From Candidatus Arcticimaribacter sp. (GTDB taxonomy: Bacteria > Bacteroidota > Bacteroidia > Flavobacteriales > Flavobacteriaceae), in assembly GCA_011526335.1 (NCBI GenBank), contig WTJB01000044.1, forward strand, positions 1-9,979: 9,979 nt of DNA. The letters run 5' to 3'. Positions 8,789-9,979 of the stretch are shown here, piece after piece. The notes beneath the pieces are model-generated. The model saw only the letters and a list, made by a program, of their open reading frames with translations. It was not told the DNA's origin and did no database searches. The position numbers and the translations under genes were made by a program. The number at the start of each line of letters is the position of its first letter. Position 1 is the stretch's first letter.

Positions 8789-9979
8789 GCACTGACAGTC
8801 GCTTCTTTGGCTTCTAGCGCTGTAAAGTCCAGTTCTATTTGATTGCGCAAAATGTCTTCAAAGTTTTCTTGTTTGCGGATAAGATGCGCCTGATTATTTA
8901 CCCATAATACTTCTGCAGGACGAAATCGTGAATTATAATTGCTGGCCATGGTTTGGCAATATGCCCCGGCGTTTTTAAACGCCAAAATATCCCCTTCGCT
9001 GATTTCGCTGATTTTTCTGTTGCTCCCAAAAGTATCGGTTTCACAGATATAACCTACAACAGAATAGAAACGCTCTCGCCCTTCTGGATTGCTGATGTTG
9101 GTTATTTCGTGGTGCGAGCCGTATAGCATAGGACGTATCAAGTGATTGAACCCGCTATCTACTTGGGCAAATACCGTTGAGGTGGTTTGTTTTACCACAT
9201 TTACTTTGGTTAAAAAATATCCCGCTTCACTCACCAAGAACTTTCCAGGTTCAAAGGCAAGGGTAAGTTCCTTTCCATAGGCTTCGCAGAAAGCATTGAA
9301 TTTTAAGCTTAGTTTCTCACCCAATTCCTCAATGTTGGTTTCGATATCTCCAAATTTGTAAGGAACTTTAAAGCCAGAGCCGAAATCAATAAATTCCAGA
9401 TTTTTAAAATTCTTGGCAGTATCAAACAAAATTTCTGTCGCGTGAAGGAAGACATCGATGTCCAGGATGTCACTACCAGTATGCATATGAATTCCATTGA
9501 TCCGCATTTTTGTGTTTTCAGTAATGCGAAGAAGATGTGGAATTTGATAGATGGAAATTCCAAATTTAGAATCGATATGCCCTACAGAAATATTGCTGTT
9601 TCCTCCCGCCATTACGTGGGGGTTGATGCGGATACATACGGGTATTTCTGGGTATTTACTTCCAAATTGTTCTAAGATAGAAAGGTTGTCAATGTTGATT
9701 TGTACCCCTTTTTGGGCTACTTGCTCAATTTCTTGAAGAGAAACGCCGTTGGGGGTGTATATGATTTTGCTGGGATCAAAACCTGCAGCAAGCCCTAATT
9801 CTACTTCTTGAATAGAAACGGTATCGAGTCCTGCGCCAAGGCGTTGGATATATTTTAAGACAGATATATTGGATAAGGCTTTGGTAGCATAGTGCAATCG
9901 CAACTGATTTACACCGCTAAATGCCTTGGTCAAGCGCTGGTATTGGCTTTTGATTTTTTCTGCATCATACACATAAACA
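8785..9979 (-). CDS. lysA: Diaminopimelate decarboxylase LysA (N-terminus outside window)
   Basis: LysA removes CO2 from meso-diaminopimelate to give L-lysine, using pyridoxal phosphate (PLP), in the cytoplasm. The frame is open to the window edge. A GTG at 9972 is in frame, but it is preceded by codons for Val-Tyr, giving [12 protein letters not shown], which in the family lies some way inside the protein; roughly 10-20 N-terminal residues are therefore missing. Counting from 9972, the Schiff-base lysine is Lys31 in YATKA. The phosphate-binding glycines are at 198-200 (GSGFKVPY), EPGK is at 241-244, and the substrate-contact LYGSHH and catalytic Cys310 (YICETDTFG) follow. These mark a fold type III (alanine-racemase-like) decarboxylase. 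Arginine and carboxynorspermidine decarboxylases share the fold, but the ICETDTFG and LYGSHH motifs favour LysA. It is convergent with mnmA, and the stop codons overlap. The promoter lies outside the window. Confidence 0.95.
   Translation of the reverse strand, partial: VYVYDAEKIKSQYQRLTKAFSGVNQLRLHYATKALSNISVLKYIQRLGAGLDTVSIQEVELGLAAGFDPSKIIYTPNGVSLQEIEQVAQKGVQINIDNLSILEQFGSKYPEIPVCIRINPHVMAGGNSNISVGHIDSKFGISIYQIPHLLRITENTKMRINGIHMHTGSDILDIDVFLHATEILFDTAKNFKNLEFIDFGSGFKVPYKFGDIETNIEELGEKLSLKFNAFCEAYGKELTLAFEPGKFLVSEAGYFLTKVNVVKQTTSTVFAQVDSGFNHLIRPMLYGSHHEITNISNPEGRERFYSVVGYICETDTFGSNRKISEISEGDILAFKNAGAYCQTMASNYNSRFRPAEVLWVNNQAHLIRKQENFEDILRNQIELDFTALEAKEATVSA

Noticed and set aside
8968..8983. 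GGCGTT-TTTA-AACGCC hairpin inside lysA as a terminator for mnmA or lysA
   Set aside because: The stem is perfect, but no T-run follows it on either strand and it sits about 180 bases inside lysA coding sequence. It is explained by the lysA codons.
9442..9675. Open frames on the plus strand opposite lysA, and other long frames antisense to the genes
   Set aside because: They lie wholly within well-conserved coding sequence on the other strand, have no promoter or recognisable family, and their protein sequences look random.

Overview
The window looks like an ordinary housekeeping stretch of a Flavobacteriia-type (Bacteroidota) chromosome. The reasons are the protein signatures, in particular a LysM plus periplasmic-binding-fold protein, bacillithiol BshC and the flavobacterial form of MnmA; moderately AT-rich DNA; the absence of clear Shine-Dalgarno sequences; and promoters matching the Bacteroidota consensus (TTG, spacer, TAnnTTTG). 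The assignment to genus cannot be made from the sequence alone.

Layout. Positions 2-682 (+) hold the C-terminal part of bshC, cut by the window start. A weak promoter lies just upstream of guaA (745-2277, GMP synthase). Nineteen bases later comes a secreted protein with three LysM repeats and a type I periplasmic-binding fold (2297-4024). A good promoter with a 30-base leader precedes pyrG (4103-5719, CTP synthase), followed after 22 bases by yidC (5742-7562, membrane insertase). A second good promoter abuts mnmA (7598-8788, tRNA 2-thiouridylase). The stop codon of mnmA overlaps that of lysA (minus strand, 8785-9979, diaminopimelate decarboxylase, start beyond the window). There are no tRNAs, rRNAs, insertion sequences, CRISPR arrays or prophage genes, and no intergenic gap exceeds 80 bases, so no room is left for unlisted genes.

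How the genes relate. guaA and pyrG encode the two glutamine-dependent enzymes that make GMP and CTP, and GTP is a known allosteric activator of CTP synthase. The envelope is served by YidC, the LysM protein and LysA (the last step of lysine synthesis, consuming the peptidoglycan precursor meso-DAP). MnmA serves tRNA wobble modification and BshC serves thiol redox balance. All catalytic residues that were checked are intact.

I do not see an undescribed multi-gene system here. The most interesting signal is small: the pyrG transcription start zone contains a CCGGT whose complement ACCGG lies directly against the start codon, a layout resembling the CTP-sensing start-site switch known from enterobacterial pyrC. 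Second is the uncharacterised LysM/binding-fold protein; third is the predicted leaderless start of mnmA, and possibly of guaA.
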